DNA from: Selenomonas sp. AE3005
Lineage (GTDB): Bacteria > Bacillota > Negativicutes > Selenomonadales > Selenomonadaceae
Assembly: GCF_000686945.1 (NCBI RefSeq)
Contig: NZ_JMME01000002.1
Span: forward strand, 298,121-362,120
Length of the DNA: 64,000 nucleotides
Reading direction: 5' to 3'
Below, one piece after another: positions 45,112-53,591 of this stretch. Position numbers and translations under genes: made by a program. The notes under the pieces were generated by a model, which ran no database searches, had not been told where the DNA came from, and saw only the letters and a list, made by a program, of their open reading frames with translations. Numbering within the stretch: the stretch's first letter is position 1; the number at the start of each line of letters is the position of its first letter.

Positions 45112-45906
45112 GTGTTGGAAAATAAATTGCAGGCCATAGCGACTACAGGCCGTAAGTGGAACCGCCCCAGTGAAAAGCTGGCCCGGGAAATGGCAGAAAA
45201 ACTCTCCATTCCCTATGCGGAACGGGGGCGCACGAATATCCCCGAACTTTGCCAAAGCTATAACGCTAAATTTGCGCTGGTGGCCAAAAAAGGTCTGCTG
45301 ACACTGGTAACGCCGGAGGCAGAATTGTTTTTTCACCCCAATATGGCACATCTGCGCATGAAAAACCTGCGCTTTGGTGACGGTGACCGCATGGCCGAGG
45401 CCATGGGGCTGGAGCCGGGAATGGATGTGCTCGACTGTACACTGGGCTTTGGTGCTGATGCCATTGTGGCGAGTGCTGTGGTCGGTGACAGCGGCAGTGT
45501 TACCGGTCTGGAGTCGCAGCCGCTGATTGAGGCGGTAGTGGGCTATGGACTGGCCAATTACGAAAATGATACTGAGCAGATTATTGCGGCCATGCGCCGG
45601 GTAAAGACGCATGCTATAGAGGCTTATGACTATCTCAAAGCACAGCCGGATAATTCTGTAGACGTCATTTATTTTGACCCGATGTTCCGCCACCCCTTCG
45701 CTGAGAGCAAAAACATTGCGCCCCTGCGCCCTGTGGCCAACAAGAATCCGCTGACCGTGGAAACGATTGCCGAGGCTAAACGCGTTGCCCGGCAGAGGGT
45801 AGTTCTCAAAGAATCCAGCAAAAGTCTGGAATTTGCCCGACTGGGATTTTTAGAGCGCGCCGGCGGACGTTACAGCAAAGTACAGTATGGCGTTATACGC
45901 CTGTGA
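45112..45906 (+). CDS. Class I SAM-dependent methyltransferase (RsmJ-like)
   Basis: 264-aa methyltransferase. The SAM-binding motif I is MDVLDCTLGFGADAIVAS, and the catalytic-type motif IV is DVIYFDPMFRHPF, an N6/N2-methylating DPxF pattern like that of the rRNA methyltransferase RsmJ, which it resembles overall. The first 90 residues form a distinct RNA-binding-like domain (RGRTNIPELCQSYNAKFALV). Start is GTG 45112 or TTG 45115; no strong ribosome site is visible. It directly follows mutL, where miaA would often be found. The substrate is unproven. Confidence 0.75.
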   Translation: MLENKLQAIATTGRKWNRPSEKLAREMAEKLSIPYAERGRTNIPELCQSYNAKFALVAKKGLLTLVTPEAELFFHPNMAHLRMKNLRFGDGDRMAEAMGLEPGMDVLDCTLGFGADAIVASAVVGDSGSVTGLESQPLIEAVVGYGLANYENDTEQIIAAMRRVKTHAIEAYDYLKAQPDNSVDVIYFDPMFRHPFAESKNIAPLRPVANKNPLTVETIAEAKRVARQRVVLKESSKSLEFARLGFLERAGGRYSKVQYGVIRL

Positions 45907-45914
45907 AAATTCAG

Positions 45915-45950
45915 CCGCTGACAAGTTGTTTCTGACCTGTCAGCGGTTAT
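45915..45950 (+). terminator. Terminator after the methyltransferase gene
   Basis: CCGCTGACA (45915-45923) and TGTCAGCGG (45938-45946) form a 9-bp stem followed by TTATTATT. The arms contain the TGACA/TGTCA motif that recurs in this window. Confidence 0.75.
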
Positions 45951-46076
45951 TATTATGTAAAATCTAGGTGGTTTTGCCTATGGCAAAGCTGGAACAATGG
46001 CGTTATAATGAAAGCAGTGAGCAAGTGTCTGTTTTATGTTTAATCGTGGAAAATGGTCAATGATAGGAGCAGAAAT

Positions 46077-46595
46077 ATGAAGAAAATAGTTGTAGTTGTG
46101 GATATGCAAAACGATTTTATCGATGGCAGCCTCGGAACAAAGGAGGCACAGACGATGCTGCCCAGGCTGAAAGAAAAGCTGCAAAAAATAACAGCGTCTG
46201 GTGAGGCTGACCTCATTTTCACCATGGACACGCATGGCGAGAATTATCTGAGTACGCAGGAGGGGCAGAATCTGCCGGTGGAACATTGTATTAAGGGCAC
46301 GCAGGGCTGGGAGATAACGCCGGAACTGCAGGCGTTTGTCGAAAAGGCCCGGACGGTGGTGGAAAAGCCGACCTTTGGCTCCATGGAACTTATTAAATAT
46401 GTGGGCGACGCGGCAGAAGTGGAGCTCGTGGGGCTGTGTACGGATATCTGTGTAATCAGCAATGCTATGCTCATCAAGGCAGCTTACCCGGAAATCAAGG
46501 TCAGCGTGGACAGCAGCTGCTGTGCCGGTGTTACGCCGGAAAGCCACGACAATGCCCTGGCCGCTATGAAGATGTGTCAGATTAAGGTACAGTGA
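46077..46595 (+). CDS. Isochorismatase-family cysteine hydrolase
   Basis: 172-aa member of the nicotinamidase/isochorismatase superfamily. The Asp-Lys-Cys triad is visible: Asp9 in VVVDMQNDFIDG, Lys in EHCIKGTQGWE, and the nucleophilic Cys in VGLCTDICVISNAML. Compact size and the VDMQNDFIDG start resemble nicotinamidase-type enzymes acting on amides, but the substrate cannot be fixed and metal-ligand residues are not obvious beyond TMDTHGENY. ATG 46077 follows TAGGAG at 46063-46068; an upstream ATG at 46053 lacks a site. Confidence 0.85.
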   Translation: MKKIVVVVDMQNDFIDGSLGTKEAQTMLPRLKEKLQKITASGEADLIFTMDTHGENYLSTQEGQNLPVEHCIKGTQGWEITPELQAFVEKARTVVEKPTFGSMELIKYVGDAAEVELVGLCTDICVISNAMLIKAAYPEIKVSVDSSCCAGVTPESHDNALAAMKMCQIKVQ

Positions 46596-46616
46596 CAAGT
46601 CAAAGGAGAGGACTGC

Positions 46617-47957
46617 ATGAGGAATCGGTGGCAAAAGGGGCTGGCAGCAGCGGCGGCAGCTATGATGTTATGGGGCTGTGGGGATAACCGCCTGCAAGCT
46701 GAACCGCTGGCTGTGGTGCAGGAACATGATTTATGCGGTGTTATCAATGCGCAGGGAAATTTTCTGGTGCCGTTGGGTTATGATAGGATTATTCCCTGGG
46801 ACAACGGCGCTTTGCTGGTGAAGAAGGGGGATAAGTGCGGTGTTTTGAACCGGGAGGGAAAGGTAATAGTCCCGGTGGAATACCTGACTATCTTGATTCC
46901 TAATCATGGCAAAACATATCTGGTAGAAAATAATGAGGCGCACTGGGGCGCTTATAATAGTGAAGGACAGCAGCTGCTGCCGGCTGTTTATGATGAAATA
47001 ACGGCAGCAGCGGAAAATAATGACAGCTTTGCTGTACGGCAGGGGACGGAATGGCGGCTCGTGCGGCGTGACGGTTCTCCACTGGGTAATGAGGTTTTTG
47101 ATTATATCGGCGAATTCAATGAAGAAATGCTGGCCCCTGTTAAGAAAAAAGATAAGTGGGGCTATGTTAGTGACAGCGGTAAAATCGTTATCGACTTGCA
47201 GTTTGATGGCGCAAAAGAATTTTCCGGCGGACTGGCCGCAGTAAAACAGCAGGGCAAATGGGGCTTTATTGATAAGCTGGGCATTATGAAAATACAGCCG
47301 CAGTTCAGTGAGGTGTTTTCCGGTTTTGCCGAGAGCCTGGCAGCGGTGCAGTCGCCACAGGGGAAAGGCTATATAGACAAGCACGGGATTTTGCTGCTGC
47401 CGCGTGACTCGCGCTATATCGGCCCCTTTAAAAATGGTGTGGCGGAAATTCACGAAGTGAAGAAAAAGCTGAATATCTGGAGCTCACTGGCTTATGGTGC
47501 CAGTATTGCCCTGGGCAGTATCGGTCTGCCACCGAAAAATGCCTTGAAGAGCAATGAAAAGCGCGGTTTCATCAATCGTCAGGGCAAGGAAATCGTCCCC
47601 ACCAGTTATGATGAGGTATTGCCGTTTAAAGAAGATATGTCCTTGGTCCGCCGTGATAAGAAGTGGGGAGCAATTAGTGTAGACGGCAAACATGATATCA
47701 GTCCGCGATACTTAATGCTGCGCCCCTTTGGCGAAGGCGTAGCCGCGGCCTATACGGGTGCAGGCTGGTACTTGATTGACAAGTCAGGGCAGACGGTAAA
47801 GGAACTGCCGGCAGAAGTTACGGACGCCGGCATAATGGCTGAAGGCTTGCTGCCGGTTTGTATCGGAGAAAAATGGGGCTATATGAATAAAGATGGCGCC
47901 GTAGTCATCGCGCCCAATTTTGCGCAGGCAGGGAGTTTTTGGGAAAAACACAAATAG
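46617..47957 (+). CDS. WG-repeat protein, probably exported or lipid-anchored
   Basis: 446-aa protein made of about ten WG-type beta repeats of some 35-45 residues with the core K-W-G-[YF]-[IV]-[DN]-x-x-G-K, for example DKWGYVSDSGKIVI, GKWGFIDKLGIMKI and EKWGYMNKDGAVVI. The N terminus is a signal peptide ending LWGC, a possible but imperfect lipobox (Trp at -2), so it may be a lipoprotein. The WG fold probably forms a propeller or solenoid for binding; no enzyme activity is indicated. A hydrophobic interruption (SSLAYGASIALGSIGL, about 285-300) splits the repeats. ATG 46617 begins 21 bases after the hydrolase gene. One TGACAAGTCA lies at 47777-47786. Confidence 0.8.
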   Translation: MRNRWQKGLAAAAAAMMLWGCGDNRLQAEPLAVVQEHDLCGVINAQGNFLVPLGYDRIIPWDNGALLVKKGDKCGVLNREGKVIVPVEYLTILIPNHGKTYLVENNEAHWGAYNSEGQQLLPAVYDEITAAAENNDSFAVRQGTEWRLVRRDGSPLGNEVFDYIGEFNEEMLAPVKKKDKWGYVSDSGKIVIDLQFDGAKEFSGGLAAVKQQGKWGFIDKLGIMKIQPQFSEVFSGFAESLAAVQSPQGKGYIDKHGILLLPRDSRYIGPFKNGVAEIHEVKKKLNIWSSLAYGASIALGSIGLPPKNALKSNEKRGFINRQGKEIVPTSYDEVLPFKEDMSLVRRDKKWGAISVDGKHDISPRYLMLRPFGEGVAAAYTGAGWYLIDKSGQTVKELPAEVTDAGIMAEGLLPVCIGEKWGYMNKDGAVVIAPNFAQAGSFWEKHK

Positions 47958-47969
47958 TATGCTCGCAAT

Positions 47970-47998
47970 TTGACGAAAAAAAAGAATCGTAGTATACT
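47970..47998 (+). promoter_or_regulatory. Sigma-70 promoter for yebC
   Basis: TTGACG (47970-47975), 17-base spacer, TATACT (47993-47998), 65 bases before the yebC start. Confidence 0.8.
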
Positions 47999-48063
47999 AT
48001 CAGAGTTATTAACGATAATTTCTTCAATAATGAAGGTAAATAAGCAAAAGGAGCGAATTTTGC

Positions 48064-48795
48064 ATGTCAGGACATTCTAAATGGGCCAATATCAAACGTA
48101 AAAAGGGTGCTAACGACGCTATCCGCGGCCGTATCACCACGAAAATCGGCCGTGAAATCACCATTGCCGTACGTATGGGCGGTGGCGACCCCACTGGTAA
48201 TATGCGTTTGAAACTGGCTCTTTCCAAGGCTAAGGCCAATAATATCCCGAAGGATAACATTAACCGTGCTATCCAGAAAGGTCTCGGCGCTTCTGAGGGC
48301 AGCAACTACGAAGAACTCACTTACGAAGGCTATGGCCCGGCTGGTACTGCCGTTATGCTCGATATCCTCACGGATAACCGCAACCGTACGGCAGCAGATG
48401 TACGCCATCTGTTCTCCAAGTTCGGCGGCAACCTCGGTCAGGATGGCTGCGTAGGCTGGATGTTCAACAAGAAGGCTATCTTCGTTGTAGAAAAAGAAGT
48501 TTTCGGTGATGAAGACGAACTCATGGAAATCGTACTGGAGGCCGGTGCAGATGACATGAAGGACGAAGGCGAAGTATTTGAAATCACGGCTGAGCCGGAG
48601 GCTTTCGACGCCATCGAGGCAGCACTGGCTGAGAAGGGCATTGAAACCGCCTCGGCTGAAATCACCATGGTTCCGGAGAATACGGTAAAACTTTCCGGTG
48701 AAGATGCCGAAAAGATGCTGAAACTCGAAGAGGCACTCGAGGACAACGACGACGTGCAGAACGTGTACAGTAACTACGAAACTGACGAAGACTAA
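48064..48795 (+). CDS. yebC: YebC/PmpR (TACO1) family protein
   Basis: 243-aa protein of the YebC/TACO1 family, long annotated as a transcriptional regulator and more recently linked to translation of proline-rich stretches. The N terminus MSGHSKWANIKRKKGAND is diagnostic, as are GGGDPTGNMRLKLAL and NNIPKDNINRAI. Length is standard, and codon use is biased as in alaS, suggesting high expression. It has its own good promoter and is followed by a terminator; ruvC comes next, a common Firmicutes neighbour. Confidence 0.95.
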   Translation: MSGHSKWANIKRKKGANDAIRGRITTKIGREITIAVRMGGGDPTGNMRLKLALSKAKANNIPKDNINRAIQKGLGASEGSNYEELTYEGYGPAGTAVMLDILTDNRNRTAADVRHLFSKFGGNLGQDGCVGWMFNKKAIFVVEKEVFGDEDELMEIVLEAGADDMKDEGEVFEITAEPEAFDAIEAALAEKGIETASAEITMVPENTVKLSGEDAEKMLKLEEALEDNDDVQNVYSNYETDED

Positions 48796-48802
48796 CAGGT
48801 AT

Positions 48803-48832
48803 AAAAAATGGGCTCGTAACGAGCCCATTTTC
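48803..48832 (+). terminator. Terminator after yebC
   Basis: AAAATGGGCTCG pairs with CGAGCCCATTTT around TAA. Confidence 0.9.
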
Positions 48833-48865
48833 TGTATCTGAAATTGTTTTATGAAAGGATAAATG

Positions 48866-49360
48866 ATGTTAGCACTAGGCATAGACCCTGGCACGGCCAT
48901 CTGCGGTTATGGTTTCGTGGAGGCCAGAGGCAGCCGCCTGATTCCCCACGCCTATGGTTCGATTTTTACCACGCCGAATATGCGGATGGAGGACCGGCTG
49001 CTCAAAATATACGATGAACTGGACCGGCTTATTAAGGAATACAAACCAGATGTGATGGGCGTAGAAAAGCTGTTTTTTAACCGTAATGTCACGACCGCCA
49101 TTCCTGTAGGCCAGGCCCGCGGTGTGGTGCTCCTGGCAGCTGCCAAGAACAACCTGCAATTGGTAGAGCGTACGCCTATGCAGATAAAGCAGGATGTAAC
49201 CGGCTACGGCAAGGCAGATAAGAAACAGGTTATCTATATGGTAACCAAGCTGCTGCACCTGCCGGAGCCGCCAAAACCTGATGATACAGCCGATGCCTTA
49301 GCCATCGCCATTTGTACCACCTATTGCATGAATAATGCTGTGTGGCGTAATAAACTGTAA
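48866..49360 (+). CDS. ruvC: Crossover junction endodeoxyribonuclease RuvC
   Basis: 164-aa Holliday-junction resolvase of the RNase H fold. Acidic active-site residues are in GIDPGTAICGYG (Asp near the N terminus), GVEKLFF (Glu) and the C-terminal DDTADALAIAI (Asp pair). Two adjacent ATGs (48863, 48866) are possible; 48866 is better spaced from AGGA at 48856-48859. ruvA and ruvB do not follow; the next gene is convergent, with only one base between stops. Confidence 0.95.
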   Translation: MLALGIDPGTAICGYGFVEARGSRLIPHAYGSIFTTPNMRMEDRLLKIYDELDRLIKEYKPDVMGVEKLFFNRNVTTAIPVGQARGVVLLAAAKNNLQLVERTPMQIKQDVTGYGKADKKQVIYMVTKLLHLPEPPKPDDTADALAIAICTTYCMNNAVWRNKL

Positions 49361-49361
49361 G

Positions 49362-50780
49362 TTAGTCCTTATCTACACCCCAAGCGTGAATACCGCTTTC
49401 ACTGGGCAGAACTGACGGGGCAAAGACCGGTTCAGCAATGCCCTTATTTTTTTGCTCCAGATAGCTGTTGAGAGCAACATGAGCATATTTGTACAGGCGG
49501 ATGATGGCGTACAGGTTAGTCAGGCAGAGGAAACCCATAAAGAGGTCAGCCAGATTCCAGACGAGCGAAAGTTCAGCCATGCTGCCAAATACTACCATGA
49601 AGATAACGAGGGCGCGGAACAGGAACAGCCCGGCTTTTGACTTAGACTCGAAGAAGGCAATGTTGATTTCGCCGTAGTAGTAGTTGCCGACAATGGAGCT
49701 GAAAGCGAACATAAGAATCATAAAGGAAACAGCGGCAGGGGCAAAGCCACCGAAAATGCTGGCCAGGGAGGCCTGGGCCAGGGCGATACCCGTGAGTTCA
49801 CCGCCGATGGTATACTGACCGGTCAGCAGTACGATAAAGGCCGTAGCAGAGCAGACGAGCCACGTATCAACATAAACACCGAAGGACTGAATAAGGCCCT
49901 GTTTTACCGGATGGGTAACGTCTGCCGTAGCTGCAGCATTTGGTACAGAACCTTCACCGGCCTCGTTGGAGAACAGGCCGCGTTTTACACCGGTGAGAAT
50001 GGCGGAACCGAGGCCACCGCCGACAGCTGCCTGCGGCGAGAAAGCGTCATGAATAATGAGCGCCAGCATGCCGGGAACTTTGTCGATGTTCATAATCGTA
50101 ATGATGATGGCTACTAGAATATAAAGACCGGCCATGATGGGAACCAAAAATTCTGTGAACCGGGCAATGCGCTTTACGCCGCCGCAGATAACCAGAGCGG
50201 TGAAAACTGCCAGGAAACCGGCGGTGATAGCCGGGGAAATGTTAAAGGCGGTCTGGGCCGACAGGGCGATGGTGTTGGCCTGTACGGAGCAATAGATAAG
50301 ACCGAAGGTTACAGAAATAAGAATAGCAAAGAGTTTGGCTACGCCCGGCTGATGCAGGGCATTTTTAATGTAGTAAGCAGGGCCGCCGTGAAAAGAACCA
50401 TTTTTGCGGGGCAGCTTGTAAATCTGTGCCAGGGTGCTTTCCACAAAACCCGTAGCGCAGCCGATAAAAGCTATAACCCACATCCAAAAGACAGCACCAG
50501 GACCGCCGGTCACGATGGCGATGGCTACGCCGGCAATATTGCCAACACCGACACGGGAGGCTGTGCTGACACAGAATGCCTGAAAGGAGCTGACAGCGTG
50601 GCCTTCGGTTTTTGTGCCGACGCCGTCAGTGAGCAGGCGTATCATCTCCGGCAGGAGCCGCAGCTGTACAAAACGAGTGGACAGGGTAAAGTAAATACCG
50701 GAGCCCACGAGGACGATAATCAACACATAGGACCAAAGAATGTTGTTGATTTCATTGACGATGGTGTTCAATAGTTCCAT
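49362..50780 (-). CDS. Sodium/alanine (glycine) symporter, AGCS family
   Basis: 472-aa inner-membrane amino-acid:cation symporter with about eleven hydrophobic helices. AGCS signatures include TRFVQLRLLPEMIRLL near the N terminus, VSSFQAFCVSTASRVGVGNIAGVA, and GLFSNEAGEGSVPNAAATADVTHPVKQG. It imports alanine or glycine with Na+ (or H+). Transcribed divergently from the Dcu gene, with a consensus promoter and an unusual 71-base structured leader ahead of it. The C-terminal 25 residues are hydrophilic. Confidence 0.94.
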   Translation of the reverse strand: MELLNTIVNEINNILWSYVLIIVLVGSGIYFTLSTRFVQLRLLPEMIRLLTDGVGTKTEGHAVSSFQAFCVSTASRVGVGNIAGVAIAIVTGGPGAVFWMWVIAFIGCATGFVESTLAQIYKLPRKNGSFHGGPAYYIKNALHQPGVAKLFAILISVTFGLIYCSVQANTIALSAQTAFNISPAITAGFLAVFTALVICGGVKRIARFTEFLVPIMAGLYILVAIIITIMNIDKVPGMLALIIHDAFSPQAAVGGGLGSAILTGVKRGLFSNEAGEGSVPNAAATADVTHPVKQGLIQSFGVYVDTWLVCSATAFIVLLTGQYTIGGELTGIALAQASLASIFGGFAPAAVSFMILMFAFSSIVGNYYYGEINIAFFESKSKAGLFLFRALVIFMVVFGSMAELSLVWNLADLFMGFLCLTNLYAIIRLYKYAHVALNSYLEQKNKGIAEPVFAPSVLPSESGIHAWGVDKD

Positions 50781-50809
50781 GGATATCCTTCTTTCATATA
50801 ATAATTAAA

Positions 50810-50880
50810 CGCCTTTTGTTTCTGCCCTTTCCAAAAGTTACAGTTATCCTGCTGTCCTAAAAGGGGAGTAGCAAAAGGCG
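50810..50880 (-). ncRNA. Structured leader of the alanine symporter gene, possible cis-regulatory RNA
   Basis: Between the promoter and the start codon the transcript folds into nested helices: outer CGCCTTTTG/CAAAAGGCG (9 bp), middle CCCTTT/AAAGGG, inner ACAG/CTGT around CAGGATAA, with asymmetric internal loops. It is followed by TTTAATTATT, so the outer helix may also act as a terminator. It does not show the glycine, lysine, SAM, T-box or ZTP consensus motifs I know. Riboswitch or protein-binding attenuator is inference. Confidence 0.5.
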
Positions 50881-50912
50881 CCGTTGCCTAAATATATTAT
50901 AAATACATAGTA

Positions 50913-50942
50913 ATTATACCCAAAAGGTTTACAACGTGTCAA
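50913..50942 (-). promoter_or_regulatory. Consensus promoter of the alanine symporter gene
   Basis: On the minus strand TTGACA (+ 50937-50942), 18-base spacer, TATAAT (+ 50913-50918). This gives a 5' untranslated leader of about 125 bases. Confidence 0.8.
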
Positions 50943-51041
50943 GTGAAGGGGGATTTTAGACATTTTGCCAGTATGTTTATTAACTGTGATTAAGGTAACA
51001 TAAAAATAAATAATTATTAAATATTTTTATGATAAATAGTA

Positions 51042-51071
51042 TTTACTTATATATAAGCTGTGTAGTATAAT
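51042..51071 (+). promoter_or_regulatory. Promoter of the Dcu transporter gene
   Basis: TTTACT (51042-51047), 18-base spacer, TATAAT (51066-51071). The leader to the start codon is about 150 bases, A/T-rich, without a recognised riboswitch. Confidence 0.6.
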
Positions 51072-51228
51072 AGGCAAGTATTTAAGACCAACTCATGTAT
51101 GTGCGATATTTTAAAAGGTTTTGAAAATTTTTTACAGAGGGTTGCAGGAATTTCAAGGGCTATGAAGAATATCACACCTAAGGGGTAAGTCTTTAACAAC
51201 TATATTTAAGGAAAGGGAGATTAAGATT

Positions 51229-52569
51229 ATGGAAATGTTAATCGGTCTTTTGGTACTATTGGCCTGCTTAATCGTCGGTGTTCGCCATGGCGGCATTGGC
51301 TTGGCAGTAATCAGTGGTATTGGTCTCATTATTTTTACCTTTGTTTTCGGTTACAAACCGGGCAATCCGCCTATTGATGTAATGCTGACAATCCTGGCAG
51401 TTGTTACCTGCGCAGGTTTCCTGCAGACGTCCGGCGGTCTTACGGTTATGCTGAAATATGCAGAAATCTTCCTGCGCAGCAACCCGAAGCAGGTTACGAT
51501 TTTTGCTCCACTGACCACTTGGTTCCTGACGGTGCTTTGTGGTACTGGTCACGTTGTTTACACGATGTTCCCGATTATTTATGATATCGCTATCAAGCAG
51601 AATATCCGTCCGGAACGTCCGATGGCTGTAGCTTCCGTGGCATCGCAGATGGCAATTTGTGCTTCCCCTGTATCGGTTGCTGTAGTATCCATCGTTGGTT
51701 TCTTTGCTGCTCATAACTTTAACTACACGGTTCTGCAGATTCTGGCAGTATCCATTCCGGCAACGGGCTTTGGCGTACTTTGCGCAGCTCTCTGGTCTTA
51801 CCGCCGTGGTAAGGAACTGGCTGATGATGAACGTTTCCAGGAATTCATCAAGGACCCGGAAAACCGCAACTATGTTTATGGTGATACGGAATCCCTGATG
51901 GACAAGGAACTGCCGGCTACTTATTACCGCGCTATGTACATCTTCTTTGCTGGTATTTTCGTCATTGCCTGCCTGGGCAATTTCCCGGATTTGCTGCCGC
52001 ATTTCCCGAATGCCAAGGGCGCTATGAAGCCGATTTCGATGACGATTGTTATCCAGATGGTAATGCTCTTTGTAGCAGCTATGATTTTGATTTCCTGCAA
52101 AATCAAGGCAAAAGACGTGGGTAACAGCCAGGTATTCCGTTCTGGTATCGTTGCTCTCGTATCCGTTTACGGTGTTGCTTGGATGGCCAGCACGTACTTC
52201 GGTGCCCATATGACCTTCCTCAAGCAGAGCCTTGGTGCCGCTGTAACGACTTATCCCTGGGCATACGCTATCATCGCGTTCCTCACTTCCAAACTGGTTA
52301 ACTCTCAGGCAGCAGCCATCGCTATCGTTGTACCGCTGGCACTGTCTGTAGGCATGGATCCGGTGATGATCATGTCCTTCATCTCCGCCTGCTATGGTTA
52401 CTTCTTCCTGCCGACTTATCCCTCCGACCTGGCCTGCATTGGTTTCGACCGTTCTGGTACCACGCGTATCGGTAAGTACATTCTTAACCACAGCTTTATG
52501 ATTCCTGGTCTTATCGGTGTAGCAACTGGTTGCTGCATGGGTTTCGTGATGGCACATATCGTTATGTAA
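51229..52569 (+). CDS. Anaerobic C4-dicarboxylate transporter, DcuA/DcuB family
   Basis: 446-aa inner-membrane carrier with about ten to twelve helices. The sequence is Dcu-like throughout: GIGLAVISGIGLIIFTFVFG, ILAVVTCAGFLQTSGGL, CGTGHVVYTMFPIIYDIA and SQMAICASPVSVAVVS. These carriers exchange fumarate, malate or aspartate for succinate in anaerobic fumarate respiration. I cannot separate DcuA from DcuB by sight. Codon bias suggests strong expression. It is monocistronic, with its own promoter and a bidirectional terminator shared with the convergent LysR gene. Confidence 0.93.
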   Translation: MEMLIGLLVLLACLIVGVRHGGIGLAVISGIGLIIFTFVFGYKPGNPPIDVMLTILAVVTCAGFLQTSGGLTVMLKYAEIFLRSNPKQVTIFAPLTTWFLTVLCGTGHVVYTMFPIIYDIAIKQNIRPERPMAVASVASQMAICASPVSVAVVSIVGFFAAHNFNYTVLQILAVSIPATGFGVLCAALWSYRRGKELADDERFQEFIKDPENRNYVYGDTESLMDKELPATYYRAMYIFFAGIFVIACLGNFPDLLPHFPNAKGAMKPISMTIVIQMVMLFVAAMILISCKIKAKDVGNSQVFRSGIVALVSVYGVAWMASTYFGAHMTFLKQSLGAAVTTYPWAYAIIAFLTSKLVNSQAAAIAIVVPLALSVGMDPVMIMSFISACYGYFFLPTYPSDLACIGFDRSGTTRIGKYILNHSFMIPGLIGVATGCCMGFVMAHIVM

Positions 52570-52580
52570 TAACGGTTAGT

Positions 52581-52625
52581 AAGACAATAAAAAAGACGGC
52601 GTGCAGCCGTCTTTTTTATTGTCTT
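52581..52625. terminator. Bidirectional terminator between dcu and the LysR gene
   Basis: AAGACAATAAAAAAGACGGC pairs with its inverted copy ending TTATTGTCTT at 52625; T-runs occur on both strands. It overlaps the stop of the minus-strand gene. Confidence 0.92.
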
Positions 52626-53514
52626 ACTGTTTGTTTTTCCGTTCTTTGAGCAAATCCTTGCAGAAGTCGATGAAGGACTGAGCCGCCTTGGAGATATAGC
52701 GGTCTTTTTTCCAGGCCAGGCCCACGTCGACAACCAACGGGTCAGCAAGGGGGATAGCCTTGACACCAGGCGTGTCTTCCACTACCATATTGAGAAGGAA
52801 GGCAATGCCGACACCGCTGGCAACTAATCCCTTAAGGGTTACAACCTGATTGGATTCCAGCACGATATTGGGTGTGATATTTTCCTCTTTCATCTGCGAG
52901 AGGATCGTCTGACGCAGGAAGGAACCCTCTTTAAGCATGATGATGTTTTCCTCGGCAATATCATGGAGGGAAATGCTGCTCTTGCTGGCCAGCGGGCTGT
53001 CCTCGGGGACACAGCAGACAATCTGGTCTTTCGTCATGGGCAGGAGCTGCAGATGGCTGCTGGCGCCGGAGATGATGATGATGCCGAAATCGAGTTCATC
53101 CCGTTCCAGCTGTTCGCGGATAGACATGGAACCTTCTTCATGCATGAAGATTTCCAGATGGGAGTAGCGGCGTTGGAAACTGGAGAAGATTTTGGGGAAG
53201 AGATAGGCACCCATCATGGGCGGAATGCCGATTTTAATGGTGCCTTTTTGCAGTTGCTTGTAATCGTTGACCTCAAGGACGGCGTCTTGAATGTTGCGCA
53301 GAGCCAGTTCCACGCGGTTGAGAAAGACTGCTCCTTCTGGGGTAAGAGACAGCTGCTTTTGGCTGCGGTCAAAAAGCTGGATACCAAGTTCGGCCTCGAG
53401 CTTTTTAATCGCTACGGTGATGTTCGGTTGGGAAACACGGAGTCTCTCAGCCGCTCTGGTGATATTTCGCAGACGACTGGCCATCTGGAAATATTCAAGT
53501 TGTCGTAATTCCAT
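52624..53514 (-). CDS. LysR-family transcriptional regulator
   Basis: 296-aa regulator. The N-terminal helix-turn-helix is MELRQLEYFQMASRLRNITR then AAERLRVSQPNITVAIKKLE; the effector-binding domain (about 90-290) has LFPKIFSSFQRRYSHLEIF and the usual two-lobed periplasmic-binding-protein pattern. Start is set at 53514 by homology to the MELRQLxYF start of the family; a 13-residue upstream extension exists in frame. It converges on the Dcu gene. A perfect 13-bp inverted repeat 41-77 bases upstream fits an autoregulatory operator. Target genes and effector are unknown; the neighbouring dcu and motAB are candidates only by position. Confidence 0.92.
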   Translation of the reverse strand: MELRQLEYFQMASRLRNITRAAERLRVSQPNITVAIKKLEAELGIQLFDRSQKQLSLTPEGAVFLNRVELALRNIQDAVLEVNDYKQLQKGTIKIGIPPMMGAYLFPKIFSSFQRRYSHLEIFMHEEGSMSIREQLERDELDFGIIIISGASSHLQLLPMTKDQIVCCVPEDSPLASKSSISLHDIAEENIIMLKEGSFLRQTILSQMKEENITPNIVLESNQVVTLKGLVASGVGIAFLLNMVVEDTPGVKAIPLADPLVVDVGLAWKKDRYISKAAQSFIDFCKDLLKERKNKQ

Positions 53515-53554
53515 CGTATCGCTTCTTTCTCTATAAACTTGTTTTATCCTCATC

Positions 53555-53591
53555 TATTATATCATACTTTTAATGAATGTATGATATAATA
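53555..53591. promoter_or_regulatory. Perfect 13-bp inverted repeat, candidate LysR operator
   Basis: TATTATATCATAC (53555-53567) and GTATGATATAATA (53579-53591) with an 11-base spacer, so ATAC-N11-GTAT contains the T-N11-A core of LysR-type sites. Both arms contain -10-like TATAAT/TATATT sequence. It is 41 bases upstream of the LysR gene. Confidence 0.65.

Noticed and set aside
50781-50912. Glycine riboswitch ahead of the alanine symporter
   Set aside because: The conserved aptamer segments and tandem arrangement are absent; I therefore list it as an unassigned structured leader.
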